A stretch of 64,000 bases of DNA, from assembly GCA_036877525.1 (NCBI GenBank), contig JAZGTH010000031.1:4189501-4253500 (forward strand). The letters run 5' to 3'. The DNA is from Chromobotia macracanthus. Lineage: Eukaryota; Chordata; Actinopteri; Cypriniformes; Botiidae. The translations under genes were made by a program, and so were the position numbers. Under the pieces are notes generated by a model that made no database searches, was not told the DNA's origin, and worked only from the letters and a program-made list of their open reading frames with translations. Positions 35,150 to 47,365 of the stretch are shown here, one piece after another; position 1 is the first letter of the stretch, and the number at the start of each line of letters is the position of its first letter.

Positions 35150-38100
35150 CATTTTGACTAATTTATCCAGGATTTTGTACTCTATACCACATAGCAGAAA
35201 CAAGTGGCTAACTGGGTTGGAAACCAATCCTGTAATGAAACCAATCCATGATGTATAAAATGAAACATTTCTGTATGCCAAAATAACAGTATTCCAAAAC
35301 TACTCATTAAGGTTGGATTAATAAGGAGTACTGTGTTTAAATTACTCTTTTAATTAACAACATGCATTGTACCATGTAAGGGTTGGTCACCATTGCATGT
35401 AGCTTGCAATAACCTAGCAACTTTCTAGTAATCACCAATAATAACAAACTTTATCCATCGATTTATCTGAATTGTGAGTGACAGTATTATTATAAGAGTA
35501 TTTCTATAACTTAAATTATAAATGTTCATAATAAGTGAACATGACAAAATGGGACTATCTACTCAGGTACTCTCTGTATACACAGTATAGGCCGTTTTGT
35601 CTTGGGTAAATACACCTAAAACATACTAGCAACAATCCACAACATGCTAGTGACACGGGCAAGCAATTCTCACCTAAAAATTACATTTTTTAACATGCTG
35701 TTTTGTGCATGTGGTATTTATACTACTAAACTAGTAGTATAAGTCTACTAAACAAAACATTTCTTGATTCACTCAAAAAATAGTTTAACAACCAAAAAGC
35801 CAGCCTTGATGTCTAGATCTTATTCTGTTTTTCTCTAAAGTGATGAAGTGGTTAATTATATAATATTTGCAATAGCAAGAAACACATGTGGTCTTGTTGC
35901 AAGCAGTATGACAGATTTTGTGCAACAGTGGTTAGGCAGTTTTATCAAGAAAATCTTTGTTGCACATAAGGACACATTTCAACCTACATTTAAAGGCATA
36001 GATGGAAAACAGTTTTGAACAATAAAATGTCAATGTCAGGAAAAGTGTGTATATCTTTGGGAGGTATTTCCCAGTTTCAGTATTTTATCTTAACCTTTTG
36101 TTATTTAAAACTGGCACACCATTTATCTTCAAGTCAAAAAACTGAAATAATCACACTAAACTTAACACTGACAGCTACAGTGCAGAAACAATGCTTGGTC
36201 TTTGATAACAGTGTCAAAGAGTTTATTTTGTATATCCTCTTATGAAGGTTTGCAATATGAAAGGTTTTACAAATCAACACAATTGCCTTTGTGTTATGTT
36301 TCAGTTGTTTTATTAATGAACAAACTGTTTTGAGTCACATGTGCTTGACGGGTGAAACAGATTTGCATTTTTCTTGCAGTATTTACACATGAGCGTTTAA
36401 AAAGGGATGTTAAAAATTGTGTCCACATTTATGATACAGAATATGGAAAAACTAAAGAAAACATTTTGCAACTTGTTTATACTCAGGTATAAAACAACAA
36501 CAACACCAATTTCAAACCGAAACAGAAGAGGAAATGTTTCAATAGGGAAACAGTACAAAATAAAATTTTACAGAAAACCTAAAATGATTTAAGAAGTCAA
36601 AGGCCAAAACATTTATTGTGGATTATGAACTACAATTATAAGAAATATAGTAATTATAGTAAGTTTTACCATGTCATGGGGTAAGGTGAGACACTAAATG
36701 GAGCCATTAACTTGTGCAGTTACAATTAAGTTATCCAAGTTTGAGTAATCCTAGTGAAAATGTGACTATAATAGCAAATAAATAATTAAAACGCAAACTC
36801 TCATTTCTGCATTTAATGACCGTATCCATAAACTTGTATCCATTAAAATCATCCCAGTGAGCATATCCTGCTTTTGGTTTGAAAGTTCAATAAAACAAAG
36901 TTATCTGGACTGTGACAATATCAGCTCTATATGAAAATAATATTTATATTAGAGAGGGTTCAAATCAATAATTTAAATTACAGTTAAAATTGATTTTACG
37001 TTAAATGATAGATGCACCTCCTTACCACCTGTAATGAAAACAGTGCCTTACTGTATGCTACATAATTCAGAGTTATTGTTTTGTTTATTTTTCTGTGTGG
37101 TTTATTTTACAAATACACAGAAAAGAGAAATGCCTGACAGACAGCAGAACATAACACCACATTACTGTGGTTGCTGTAATGCAATGCACCACGAGAAAAA
37201 CTGGTTTATGCTGGATCAAACCCTTGTGCAGTTAAACTCTCTGTGATTGGATAGAATACAAATGCTTGTTAAGATCAATAACTAAAAACAATCCACATAC
37301 GCCAGCACAGGGTAAAAATATGGTGGAGAATGGTAAAGTGAAATTAATTTTAAGATCAGCAGAGCACTGGTATTCATTAAGTTACTTAAAAAAGTAACCA
37401 TTACTTACACAAGCTTTATAGCACCAGATTAATAAGCAAAAGTTTCCTGTTCTGTCAGAATGACACAGTGGGTAGCACAAATGCTTACAAGATAAAAACT
37501 GTTGTGTTCATAGGGACGCTGGTTGGAGTCTGGCTTGCAACACATTCCTAAGTAGTCCATTAATAAAAATTTAATAGTGTCCAATCCAGGAACCTAACAC
37601 AGGTCTTAAGGATATATTACTTGCTTCTTCATTTGTCATCTACTGTCTTAAAAAAGGAACATACACGCTAAGAAATAAATACTCAAATAAATCAAAGTTA
37701 ATTAATACTTTGTCATAATAATATAGTAATTTAGCTTAAAGCTAATACAAGACATTTGTTGTTTAACCAATATTAACATCTCTGTTAAAATACAAATGCT
37801 GGTTTGGGGTTTTGCTTTTGGTAACATCCTGCACATTCTTTCAACATTCTGCATGTAAAAAAGGCCTGCTTGTAATTTTTCAAAACTGACAAATGTTTTA
37901 ATGTACCATGACAAGCACTGTCATTATTGTTCATATTCCTACAATAAACTACAATAAACCATGACAACAGATTATGAAAGTGGCTGTATGAGAGAAATAA
38001 ATCAGAGATTGTCATTGATGACAGCAGGTAAAACAAACAACTACAACAATATCAAAGTTGATAGTATTAATGATAATAATAATAAAGACAAGTGATAACT

Positions 38101-38800
38101 CGCATTAAGGGTTTTTTTTACCACTGTTTAGCATGTGAAACATTAGCATGTGCAATATAATACCAAACAAATGTTCAAAATCTGAGCAAAATTTAAAATG
38201 TATTGCTTAACTCTTGAAAGACTTTCTAATCAGATTCTAATAAGACACTTTGTTCAAATCCAAAACCATTGCAGTGGTGATAAAAAGTCAAAAAAGGAAA
38301 TGCTAGTTTTTAGCCGGAGTTTCCTGACATCTTAGTCAGAAATTGTTGATTGTAGGTTGTTAAATACTTTCAACCTCTATTGTTTGTCAGAGTCACTAAA
38401 AAACATTGTTTTTGAGGTGAGAGAAAACAAAAGGGTGACAACAATGTATTTGTAATGTATTTGCAATGATACTTTCATATAAAAGGTATAACAAATTATA
38501 TGATATTACATATATTATACCCTCTCTAATTTTTTTATTTCATATTTCATTTCTGCATAATTCATATATTTATTGATAATGTAACATAATATTTATCACT
38601 ACAGTACTGTATATAATGATGTACATTACTGTTTTAGGTGCTAGAATTTTCATAATTGTGTGTCAGTACTGTTGTATTCACATGCCAAAATCATTATCTG
38701 TTGTGACATCCCTGTAATGTGGAGTAAATAAGTGTCAGAATTCCACCTCAAATAAAGCAATAAAACAAACAGCACACACAGTGACTGCACTGAATGTGAG
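35150..38800. other. Intergenic region, no gene seen
   Basis: AT-rich DNA with only short open frames lacking domain features. A degraded tRNA-like repeat (CAGTGGGTAGCACAAATGCT, then GCTGGTTGGAGTCTGGCT) lies at about 37465-37545. Nothing else is recognisable. Confidence 0.5.
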
Positions 38801-38957
38801 AAGAAAGGAGGAAATAAATGTGGCTCTGTCTGAGACTGCCCCAGTGATGCTCATCTAATGAGGATGAGGATGATTTAAAAGCTCGGTCACTCTATCATCA
38901 GCCAGTATAACACACACTGACAGTTCAGACCCAAAGATCCAGACATCTGATACACGG
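38800..38957 (+). promoter_or_regulatory. Peroxidase promoter and non-coding first exon
   Basis: TTTAAAAG near 38874 can serve as a TATA-like box. A strong donor (CGG then GTGAGA) at 38957/38958 ends a likely untranslated first exon of about 55 bases, spliced to the acceptor before 39385. GAGGAA near 38808, a PU.1-type core, would fit myeloid expression, but so short a site is weak evidence. Confidence 0.45.
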
Positions 38958-39386
38958 GTGAGAAATGCTACATCTTCAACTTTTGTTACATTTATCTGCC
39001 GCTATAAAAATTTGGCATGTACAGTAACTCGTGTTACATTTCATAGCTATGTAAATAGCTTTTTAGTCTCAGACTTTTTAGTCTCAGTGTTAATTCTGTT
39101 AGTATTCATTTATTTTATCATTGTGTCCTTAAAATGATCCTGGTAGAGATGTTTGGACAGTTATATTTCTTCATTTAAAAGTCTGCTAAATTATGCAAAA
39201 CTAAATGCTACTGTTTTACTATGGTCATTTTATTTTAAATTTTTTGGTGTTTAAATATAGAATTTTTTTACTAAAGGTGCTTAAATGCATAAAACCGCAC
39301 TTAATAAGCCGTTTTTAATTGCATTTAATACATTTCATGTATATGGTAATATTAACTCTCTAAATGTCCTAATATGTGTTTTAGAG

Positions 39387-42300
39387 ATGCATCTGCACAC
39401 TTTTCTTTTTATGGTGGGCTGTTGTGTCCTTACAACGGATGCATTAGGTAAGTTTAACATTTAGTGAACTAAAAAATGTCATCTAAAATAATTAATTATT
39501 AGATTAATTCTAGATTAATCATAGATTTAGTGTAATAATTAGTCTTTTCTCCATAGAAGAAAGTCCTGGGAGACGATTTATTCTAGAATCAATTGAGGAA
39601 GCAAAAAAAATAGTGGACTCTGCTTATAAGTATTCTCGGGATGAGTGAGTAAAGTTAGCAATAAAGTTGCTCAGTATTCCTTTACTATCATGCCAGTCAA
39701 TGATCTATTTATTTTACCCCAATCCCAGGAGTTTAGCAAGAGTGCGCAAGGAAGTGATCAAACCTTCTGATAAGTTGCGTTTGCTGAGACAGCCTGCTAG
39801 AAAGACACGTGAGGCTGTGAGAGCTGCGGACTACATGGAACAATCACTCAGACTGATCACTGAGAAATCTCATCATGCCCACAAGAGATCTATCAATGCT
39901 ACAGGTTTGAATCCAACATATTCTGCTGATCTCAGGTCAGCTCCATCAACTGTTCCATTCTCACTATATTTTTATTTCCTTAGACCTGCTTACACCTGAA
40001 GAACTTGACACCATTACACGTCTGACAGGCTGTGCTGCTCAAACCAGACCCCCATCTTGTAGGACCACACCCCTCATAAACAAGTATCGGACTGCCACCA
40101 GTGTCTGCAACAACCGGTCAGTTCTGGCCTTCTTATCCAGTGTAATTATTCAGATCTCATAGGTGAATTCACTAAGGAGTTAATAAGTGTGCCATTTTTT
40201 GTATAGTATTTTACAGCAAAACCTTGCTTCTTTATTAAAAAGGGCAGAAAACAGAACTTCAATAACTAATTATTAATTAGTTAAATGTTTTAATCCTCAG
40301 GAGGAACCCTCTCCTTGGTGCATCGAACACTCCGTTCACCCGCTGGCTGCCTGCTAAATATGAGGATGGTGTCTCACAGCCCAAGGGTTGGGACCCCAAT
40401 AAATTGCACAATGGTGCAACATTGCCCCTGGTACAGTGAAGATGATAATAAACAACTGAAATATACTTAAGGTCTTCACAAAAATTACCAGCATTTAAAT
40501 TCTTTATTTCTCACTGATTCCAGGTCAGACTGGTTTCCAATCGTATTTTAAGCACTGCAGATGCTAACATTAAAAGTGATCGTGAGTTCACCTTCATGCT
40601 CACCATCTTTGGCCAGTGGGTTGACCATGATCTGACTCACACGCCATTTTCACCGAGCATTAGGTCATTCAGCAATGGTCTTAACTGTGATGAGAGCTGT
40701 GAGCGTTCCGAACCCTGCTTCCCAATCCCAGTAAGTCAATGACAGTCTTTTTTGACCCTTTGATCCTTTTTCATTGTTTTTCAGGCAGAGTATACAGTAA
40801 CATTTGTGTTTCATGTTATATTAAATGTCTGAAATCAGGTCCCTAAGAATGACACACGTCTGAGTCCTAACTCCTGCATCCCTGTTTTCCGTTCATCATC
40901 TGCCTGTGGTTCTGGGAACACTGCCTATATGTTTGGAGGCTCCCCCAATGTACGGGAACAGATCAACTCCCTGACAGCATTTCTAGATGCCGGACAGGTT
41001 TACGGGTCAGAGGACGGGCTGGCAAAGGACCTACGTAACCTGACCAACGATGGTGGTCTGCTACGTGTGAATGAACAGTTCCATGACAATGGGCGAGAGC
41101 ACCTGCCCTTTACCAACGTACAAAGCAACATGTGCGCGACTCGTGGAAAAATTCTCAATGATTCAAGCCTGGCAGAGGTGCCTTGTTTTATTGCAGGTCA
41201 GTTATTGTATGTTGCATTGTATGTCTGCTAATCTCACAGCTCCATGCAGTGAATGATAATACACTCACTTTGTGTGTAGGAGATGTTCGTGTTGATGAGA
41301 ACATTGCTCTTACCTCGTTACATGCATTATTCATGAGGGAGCACAACCGATTGGCTCGTGCCCTCCATGTGCTCAACCCACGCTGGAGCAGTGAAACTCT
41401 CTATCAAGAGGCACGTAAAATTGTGGGTGCCTACCAACAGGTAAGCAATGAAAAATCCACTGACATAAGGAAAAAGACACACACCTGCTTTCCTTTAATT
41501 ACACAAAAGACATGCATTACTAAACAGTCATAAATCTTTCTCCTTCAAGGTATTGGTTGTTCGGGATTACCTGCCCCACATTGTGGGCCCTCATGCTTTC
41601 AAAAGACACCTTGGTCGATATCCTGGTTACAATGAGAATGTAGACCCCAGCATTGCTAATGTTTTCGCCACTGCAGCCTTCCGCTTTGCCCACCTGGCCA
41701 TCCAACCCATCATATTCCGTCTTGATGAAAACTATCAAAGCCATCCTCAGTTTCCAAGCGTGCCCCTGTATGAGGTCTTCTTTTCTCCTTGGAGGGTAAT
41801 CTTTGAAGGTGAGTTTGTAAAATTCTAGATACTTGAAAAAAACAACAATTTTACAGTAGAGCAGAGACAGTAAATGAAGAATCTGGCTCCATATACCCTT
41901 AAGCCAAGTCTTTGATATCATTTTTGTCAAATTTTATTATTGATTGGATATATTATTGAAGTATTATTTTAACCCACATGTTTAGGTTTTAGGAGCATTT
42001 AAGTCTTTCCCCAAACAAATAGGCTATACTTACTGTTCCGTATAGGAAAAAGCTACTTGTGGGCATTACAAAGATGGCCGCCATTTGGACTGGCTTGCCA
42101 TAAAGGGACTTACCTAATAAAACTGCAACAACTTTCAATTTTACTTTATTGTTTCTTAGGAGGAATTGATCCTCTTCTCCGTGGATTGATCGGTCGGCCG
42201 GCAAAACTAAACACACAGGATCACATGATGGTAGATGCTCTTAGAGAGAGGCTGTTTGCCTTCACAAGCCACATAGCTTTGGACCTGGCTTCCCTCAACA

Positions 42301-44600
42301 TGCAAAGAAGTCGTGACCATGGAATACCAGGTAAACATTCCAGCCTCTTACCAAAAACCTTGCACACATCTTTCCTTTCAAGTCTTTCCTGTTAAAAAAA
42401 ACCCAACATTGCTGGTCACCAGCTATGTTTGGTTTGGGTGCTGAGCCCCCAACCAGGGTGTTTTAGCTATTTTAACCAGCAAAAGCTCTTGGTCAATCAG
42501 CTGCGCAACAAAGACCATGATGGCTTACCAGCCTATTTTGTTCACCAAACCAGCACTAAGCAACATAAACCATAGAAATTCATGTCGGTCTGAGCTGGTC
42601 TTTTCAGCAGGGTTGAAAGATAAACCTTCGCACTGAATTGTCACTTACCAGATACCCATTTTTTTACCTCTTAAGGCTATAATGCATGGCGTCAGTTCTG
42701 TGGACTCTCTGCCCCTCAAAATGAGAATGAATTGGCTGTGGTGATGAAAAACACTGGACTGGCACGCCATCTTATAGAGCTTTACGGCACTCCTGCAAAC
42801 ATTGATGTCTGGCTGGGAGGCATCGCAGAGCCTTTTGTTCCTGGTGGGCGTGTCGGTCCTCTCTTTGCCTGCCTTATCTCTACACAGTTCCAGCACATCC
42901 GTGACGGCGACAGGTAAAGCTCTTATTGTGCTGTCCATGAGACTAGTATGTGGGTAACTGGTGTTAACACCAGGTGTCCCTATGTTCAGGTTATGGTGGG
43001 AGAACCGTGGAGTGTTCACCAACCAACAAAGAACCTCACTGGCCTCTGCATCGCTGGCTCGCATCATCTGCGACAACACAGAAATCCGTCACATTCCCAG
43101 AGATCCCTTCCTCTTCAGGAGTTCTTCCAGTTATGTTAGCTGTGATAAAATCCCAGCCTTTAATCTCAGACCTTGGATTAAAACCGGTAGGCAACTAGGA
43201 GAATTTGTAAATGTTCTACTTTTTTTTCCACTTACAGCAAAGTTTCTGTTTTGCTTATTCCTCCCTCTATATGTGCTTGTAGAGTACCTGATTTTATGGT
43301 AGTATAGGCACATATCAGGTATTGAAGACATTTTACAATCTGGTCACCATCGTTTGGTGACCTTCCAGGTATCAGAAAATGTCACTGTAAAATCTGAGCA
43401 CAGATATGCAAGGTCTGACATAGTGAAATAAAGTTGCCCCAACCAGTGTTAGGATGCCTAACACACAGTTCTAAACAGATGGTGTACATCATTTTCAGCA
43501 ACAACTGTGATATACGGCACTTCTAGTGTAAATGTCTTTGAATTATATAACAAGTCAAGTGGCATTCATTTTAAATAAGCCACAACCACATTTTTCAGCA
43601 AAACATTTTACTGCACCAAACTTGTATAATTTATTTAGTCCTAAACTTCCTCCTTTATTCTTGTTTCATGGCTCTTTCCTTGGGTTTTTCTAGCTTTAAC
43701 AATTTGATTATTGTCTTTAATGCATATACATGTTACAGCACAAACATATGTTCATATCTGTTCATGAACTCCTCAGATACTGAGTCATTTCAAGGACCTC
43801 CAGGGCCCAGAGGACCTCCAGGGGAACAGGGTGAGCCAAAAAACATGCCCTCCAAAGTTGTCAACTTCACTCCATGTTATTTTTTTATTAGACTAGATAA
43901 TTAAACCATCTAGAACTAAGTGACAAGGCAAGAATACATAAACAATGCTTTTTGCAAAGTTACAGTTCAACTATTATTTTACCAATTTAAATGAATATAT
44001 TGTTCAGGCCAGACAGAATAATTATACAATAATGCATAATATACTTTCCAAATAATTATACTAAGGAGGACTATTTAGTAATATAATTTGCCAATTTTAT
44101 TGCATTAATATACAAATTAATGTACAATTTACAAGTTTGAATCTAAAAGTAACATCTTTCCCTCTAATCCAGATAAACAGGGTGTAGCAGGGCCGTCTGG
44201 ACCTCCTATTAACACCACTGGACAGCAGTCTGCCTTCTTTGCTTCACTTGGCTCCATGCTTTCTGCCTTTGCTAAAACAGTGGTGTTTCGTCAGGTTCTG
44301 TACAATGGACAGGGACATTATAACCAAAGAACAGGGATATTCCTCTGCAATGTACCTGGTGTATATGAATTTCATTTCAAATGCAGAGGAACTCGAGATT
44401 TGGGCACTGTGACCTTTAAGAAAAATCAGGTTGTTCAACTAACTGTTGAACCAATTACTGTTAATCAACAGACATTAGCTGAAGGGCAGGTTGTTGTGAT
44501 GCTACAGAAAGGAGATTTTGTGTGGATAGAGACGTCTCGGGGTGCAAATGGTATAAGCATGTCCAGCTACTTCTCTGGCCATATTCTCTTTCCTGTTTGA
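39387..44600 (+). CDS. mpx: Myeloid/eosinophil-type haem peroxidase with C-terminal collagen stub and C1q domain
   Basis: Secreted or granule peroxidase that oxidises halides with hydrogen peroxide in phagocyte defence. Exons: 39387-39447, 39557-39644, 39729-39904, 39984-40116, 40301-40430, 40524-40730, 40839-41196, 41280-41440, 41550-41808, 42160-42330, 42676-42913, 42990-43186, 43777-43830, 44173-44600; 886 residues against 745 in human MPO. Signal peptide 1-20, propeptide, then the peroxidase domain: haem-linked Asp230, distal His231, Arg388, haem-linked Glu391, proximal His486, and NMQRSRDHGIPGYN. The position of MPO Met243 is Asn392, so no sulfonium-haem bond is expected; this resembles eosinophil peroxidase and lactoperoxidase. 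The last two exons encode about eight Gly-X-Y triplets with one break, then a C1q domain of about 125 residues ending SSYFSGHILFPV. The exon 12-to-13 joint is in phase. The peroxidase part is certain; fusion to C1q needs a transcript. Confidence 0.88.
42385..42610. repeat. Element rich in CCAGC/GCTGG palindromes in peroxidase intron 10
   Basis: Repeated ACCAGC, AGCTGGT and GCTGGTCTTTTCAGCAGGGT motifs in both orientations. Similar motif clusters lie at 52378-52470 and 56205-56290. This resembles a widespread cyprinid non-autonomous element whose ends read like CTGGTC and AGCAGGG. Confidence 0.5.
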
Positions 44601-44900
44601 GGCTTTTATTATGTGTGTTACCACTTGCATTTCATAAACTTTTTTTAACAAGATCAAAGTTATTAAAAGCGAAACAGAGGCACACATCATCAAGTGAACA
44701 TATCATTGTATTGTCTAATGTCAAACTAAAAAGACATCAATTAGTTTTCAGTGATCGTATTACACATTATCACTTTTATGCATGTTGGCATTTGCTGTAT
44801 GTTTTGTTGTCTGATTGCAACAAAAATATTTTGTAGTCCATTCTGTTACAGTTTATTATTTTTATGTATTACTTTTGCACCTATTGCTTTTAGCAAAGTA

Positions 44901-44906
44901 AATAAA
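44901..44906 (+). terminator. Peroxidase-C1q gene poly(A) signal
   Basis: AATAAA 300 bases after the C1q stop codon, just before a TA/TG microsatellite. No poly(A) signal plus promoter separates the peroxidase exons from the C1q exon convincingly. Confidence 0.5.
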
Positions 44907-44908
44907 CT

Positions 44909-44935
44909 AATATATATATATATGTTATATATATA

Positions 44936-44987
<52 letters not shown>
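44909..44987 (+). repeat. Compound (TA)n and (TG)n microsatellite
   Basis: TA run at 44909-44923 and about 25 TG units at 44939-44987. Confidence 0.95.
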
Positions 44988-44988
<1 letters not shown>

Positions 44989-45950
44989 ATCAATTTAATA
45001 GAATCCTCATTCTTTCAAAATGCTGATGAAAACATTTGAACAACCATCAAAACCAAGGTGTTATACCTTTATTTGTATTTGCCAAAAGCCTTTAGTTACA
45101 CCTGATCCATAGAACCAACATTACCTGCTGATTAATAAATGTAAATGCAGTCAGCTGTGGGTGGTATTAGTAAGCCGAATAGTAATTCATAGGACATTGA
45201 TTGGACAAAAAAAATGTAGGGAGGGTCATGAATATTTTTGCTCCTTTACCCAAAAAAAATTTTTTATGAACAATGAAGTGTTTAAGAACAATGTCATGCA
45301 TTAGCATATATTACTGAAACAATCCACAGTCAACTAAACTATATTATGTGATGTCATGTGACATTCTAACTAAAGGTTTGTATTTCTCTACTTTGCAAAC
45401 GTTTTGCAAGTGATCAACAGTTTAATAAAACAGTTTAAGTGTCCATTTTATGAATTTTATAAAAAATTACAATGTCATTTTTTTATGATCAGTTCAAAAG
45501 CGTTAGTAAAACATTTACAGATTGTAATTCACATTAATCTGCTAAAACTGGGACATCTTTATTTAAACTCTATTTTAAACCGGCACGTATTTCATTTTGA
45601 AACGGCATATATTTAAGTAATTGATTGGTTGATCACTAATTAACAAGTAATCGATTGATTTAAATATACATTTTAATATACAAGTATTTCTATCTTTTCT
45701 ATACTAAGTTATGGCTGAACTAAGTGCAACATGTTAAGATTAAATAAGGTATGCAAACTCTTATATGCCATTTTTAATTTAGACTTAATTGTTTGGCAGC
45801 ACGAGAAACTACAGATATTGATCACCCGATTTACCCAACAATAGTTCGGATAGTGGTTTCTTTCACTTTAATGATTAATTGAATAATGCAAAAGAGCAGG
45901 TGCAGCCAGGATATAGTTAGCCTAGATATGCATGTGTATTCAGCAGAGAA
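44988..45950. other. Intergenic region, no gene seen
   Basis: AT-rich, short open frames only. A GATTGGTTGATCAC stretch near 45622 (CCAAT-box-like on the minus strand) may belong to the H2A-like unit downstream, but its distance makes this weak. Confidence 0.4.
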
Positions 45951-46007
45951 TAAAAACCCTTAAAGCTTCTTGTTAAGGAAGCGGAGTCAATGCGAAATGA
46001 ATTGATA

Positions 46008-46329
46008 ATGAAGAAGAAACGGAAGCGCGCGCGGGCGCGGGCTGGCAGCACGCGCGGGCCTCTTGTTTTCAGTCGAGGCGATTCAGCAGACGCTTATTGA
46101 CGGACAGCACGCCGAGATCGGCGATAAAGCGGCGGTGTTTCTCACCGGTGTGCTGGAGTATCTTGTGGCGGAGATTTTGACGTTGGCTGGCCAAACTGCA
46201 TCGCTTAAAGGATCCAAAAAGATCACCCTACACCGCCTTCCTGGACTGCAGGACAAAAGGAGATGCGCGGCGTTGCTGAACGTTTGTAGTGAAGGACAGT
46301 CCCGTCTGAACCATCACTCTTTAACTTGA
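46008..46329 (+). pseudogene. Divergent histone-H2A-like gene, frame-broken at the N-terminus
   Basis: The frame ending at the TGA before 46330 encodes RAGLLFSV, GVLEYLVAEILTLAG and KKIT, which line up in order and spacing with H2A RAGLQFPV, AVLEYLTAEILELAGN and KK-RI. The C-terminus is short and lacks the usual docking domain and acidic patch. This frame has no ATG and is preceded by three stops at 46003-46011. An ATG at 46008 in the neighbouring frame gives a basic start (MKKKRKRARARAGS) like an H2A tail, then runs out after about 30 residues. A one-base shift in the GC-rich stretch 46030-46056 would join the two. AATAAA at 46505-46510 follows. It could be a pseudogene, a recently broken variant, an assembly error, or the second exon of a spliced gene. 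No introns are evident. Confidence 0.6.
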
Positions 46330-46504
46330 TCATGTTGTCAGCATTGCTTTTCTTAACGCACAGTTAACTGTTTCAGTGGCGTTACATTTGCATGTTTTTG
46401 GATAATTGTTCTGTTGTAGAGCATGTAGTGATATTTTGTCTTCTGGGGCTGTGCGCGTTTTTTCCTGCCTTTTTTTTTTTTTGTTTGCCACCATGTGCTT
46501 TGGA

Positions 46505-46510
46505 AATAAA
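46505..46510 (+). terminator. Poly(A) signal after the H2A-like locus
   Basis: AATAAA with a T/G-rich stretch following, about 175 bases after the open frame. It suggests the locus is or was polyadenylated, unlike replication-dependent histones. I see no histone-type 3' stem-loop. Confidence 0.45.
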
Positions 46511-47159
46511 GTTTGTTTTAAAGTAACCTCTGTATGGTTAAGTATGAGCACAGGAAACGTTATACAGCAAGAGTAAAAACTTTCTTCTTTAAAGCGAGAG
46601 AATACGAAGACGTTTAGTAAAGTGTAGTTACATGCTGCCTACCAGTAGATGTCGCTAACATTACACGCAAAGTAGTGACGGATGACCATGAATCATGGAT
46701 GGGAAGGGTTTTTCTAAAACCTAACCTAACATTTGTGTAAAATAATCTAGATTACCTTTGTTCATAAAAATGTTTGTTCATATGTATATAAAACCAATTC
46801 TTTTATCAGGAGGTATATCACGTTTACAGCTATTTACCCCATCCTATTTTGTTTTACAATTTTTGTATAATAGACCACATATTCTGCTACTGTTCTGCAA
46901 GTTTGAGAAGTTTATTATTGCGTTCGCTTTATGCAAATATATTTCAACAATGCGTGATAATGCTTTGGAAGACCTTCACATAGAATGCAGTCACAAATGA
47001 TCTTAGAAATCAAGTGTCAAGCATAAAGCACGTTTATTTAGGGTCACATATGTTCATTTATATATAATTGAAAATATATATTTTCCAAATTATTTGTTGT
47101 AAGTTTCTAATGTCCTTTAATACAAAAGTATCCATATTTCTGTTACCAGATATTTTCTA

Positions 47160-47365
47160 GGGATTTTCTAGGCATTTTCCTAGACAGGGGCTTAAGCATA
47201 GCTCTAGACTTAAATGCATGCTTAAATGAAAACAGCTTGCACTGACATATCTTAAAATAAATCAGTGCCATTGTTTTGTCTTAAGATACATGCCATGTTT
47301 TTTGTCAGGCATGTTTGTAAAAACTACTTAAATGTCCTAATATAACTAAGGCCTAGTTCTCCACA
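47160..47365. repeat. Non-autonomous DNA element fragment
   Basis: CTAGACAGGGGCTTAAGC at one side and TAACTAAGGCCTAGTTCT at the other, with AAAACAGCTTGCACTGACAT and TTGTTTTGTCTTAAGATACA between, matches the order of a common cyprinid repeat as I remember it. Family name not assigned. Confidence 0.55.

Noticed and set aside
44909..44987. Regular short repeat considered as CRISPR or tandem array
   Set aside because: Simple dinucleotide microsatellites; no repeat-spacer structure anywhere in the window.
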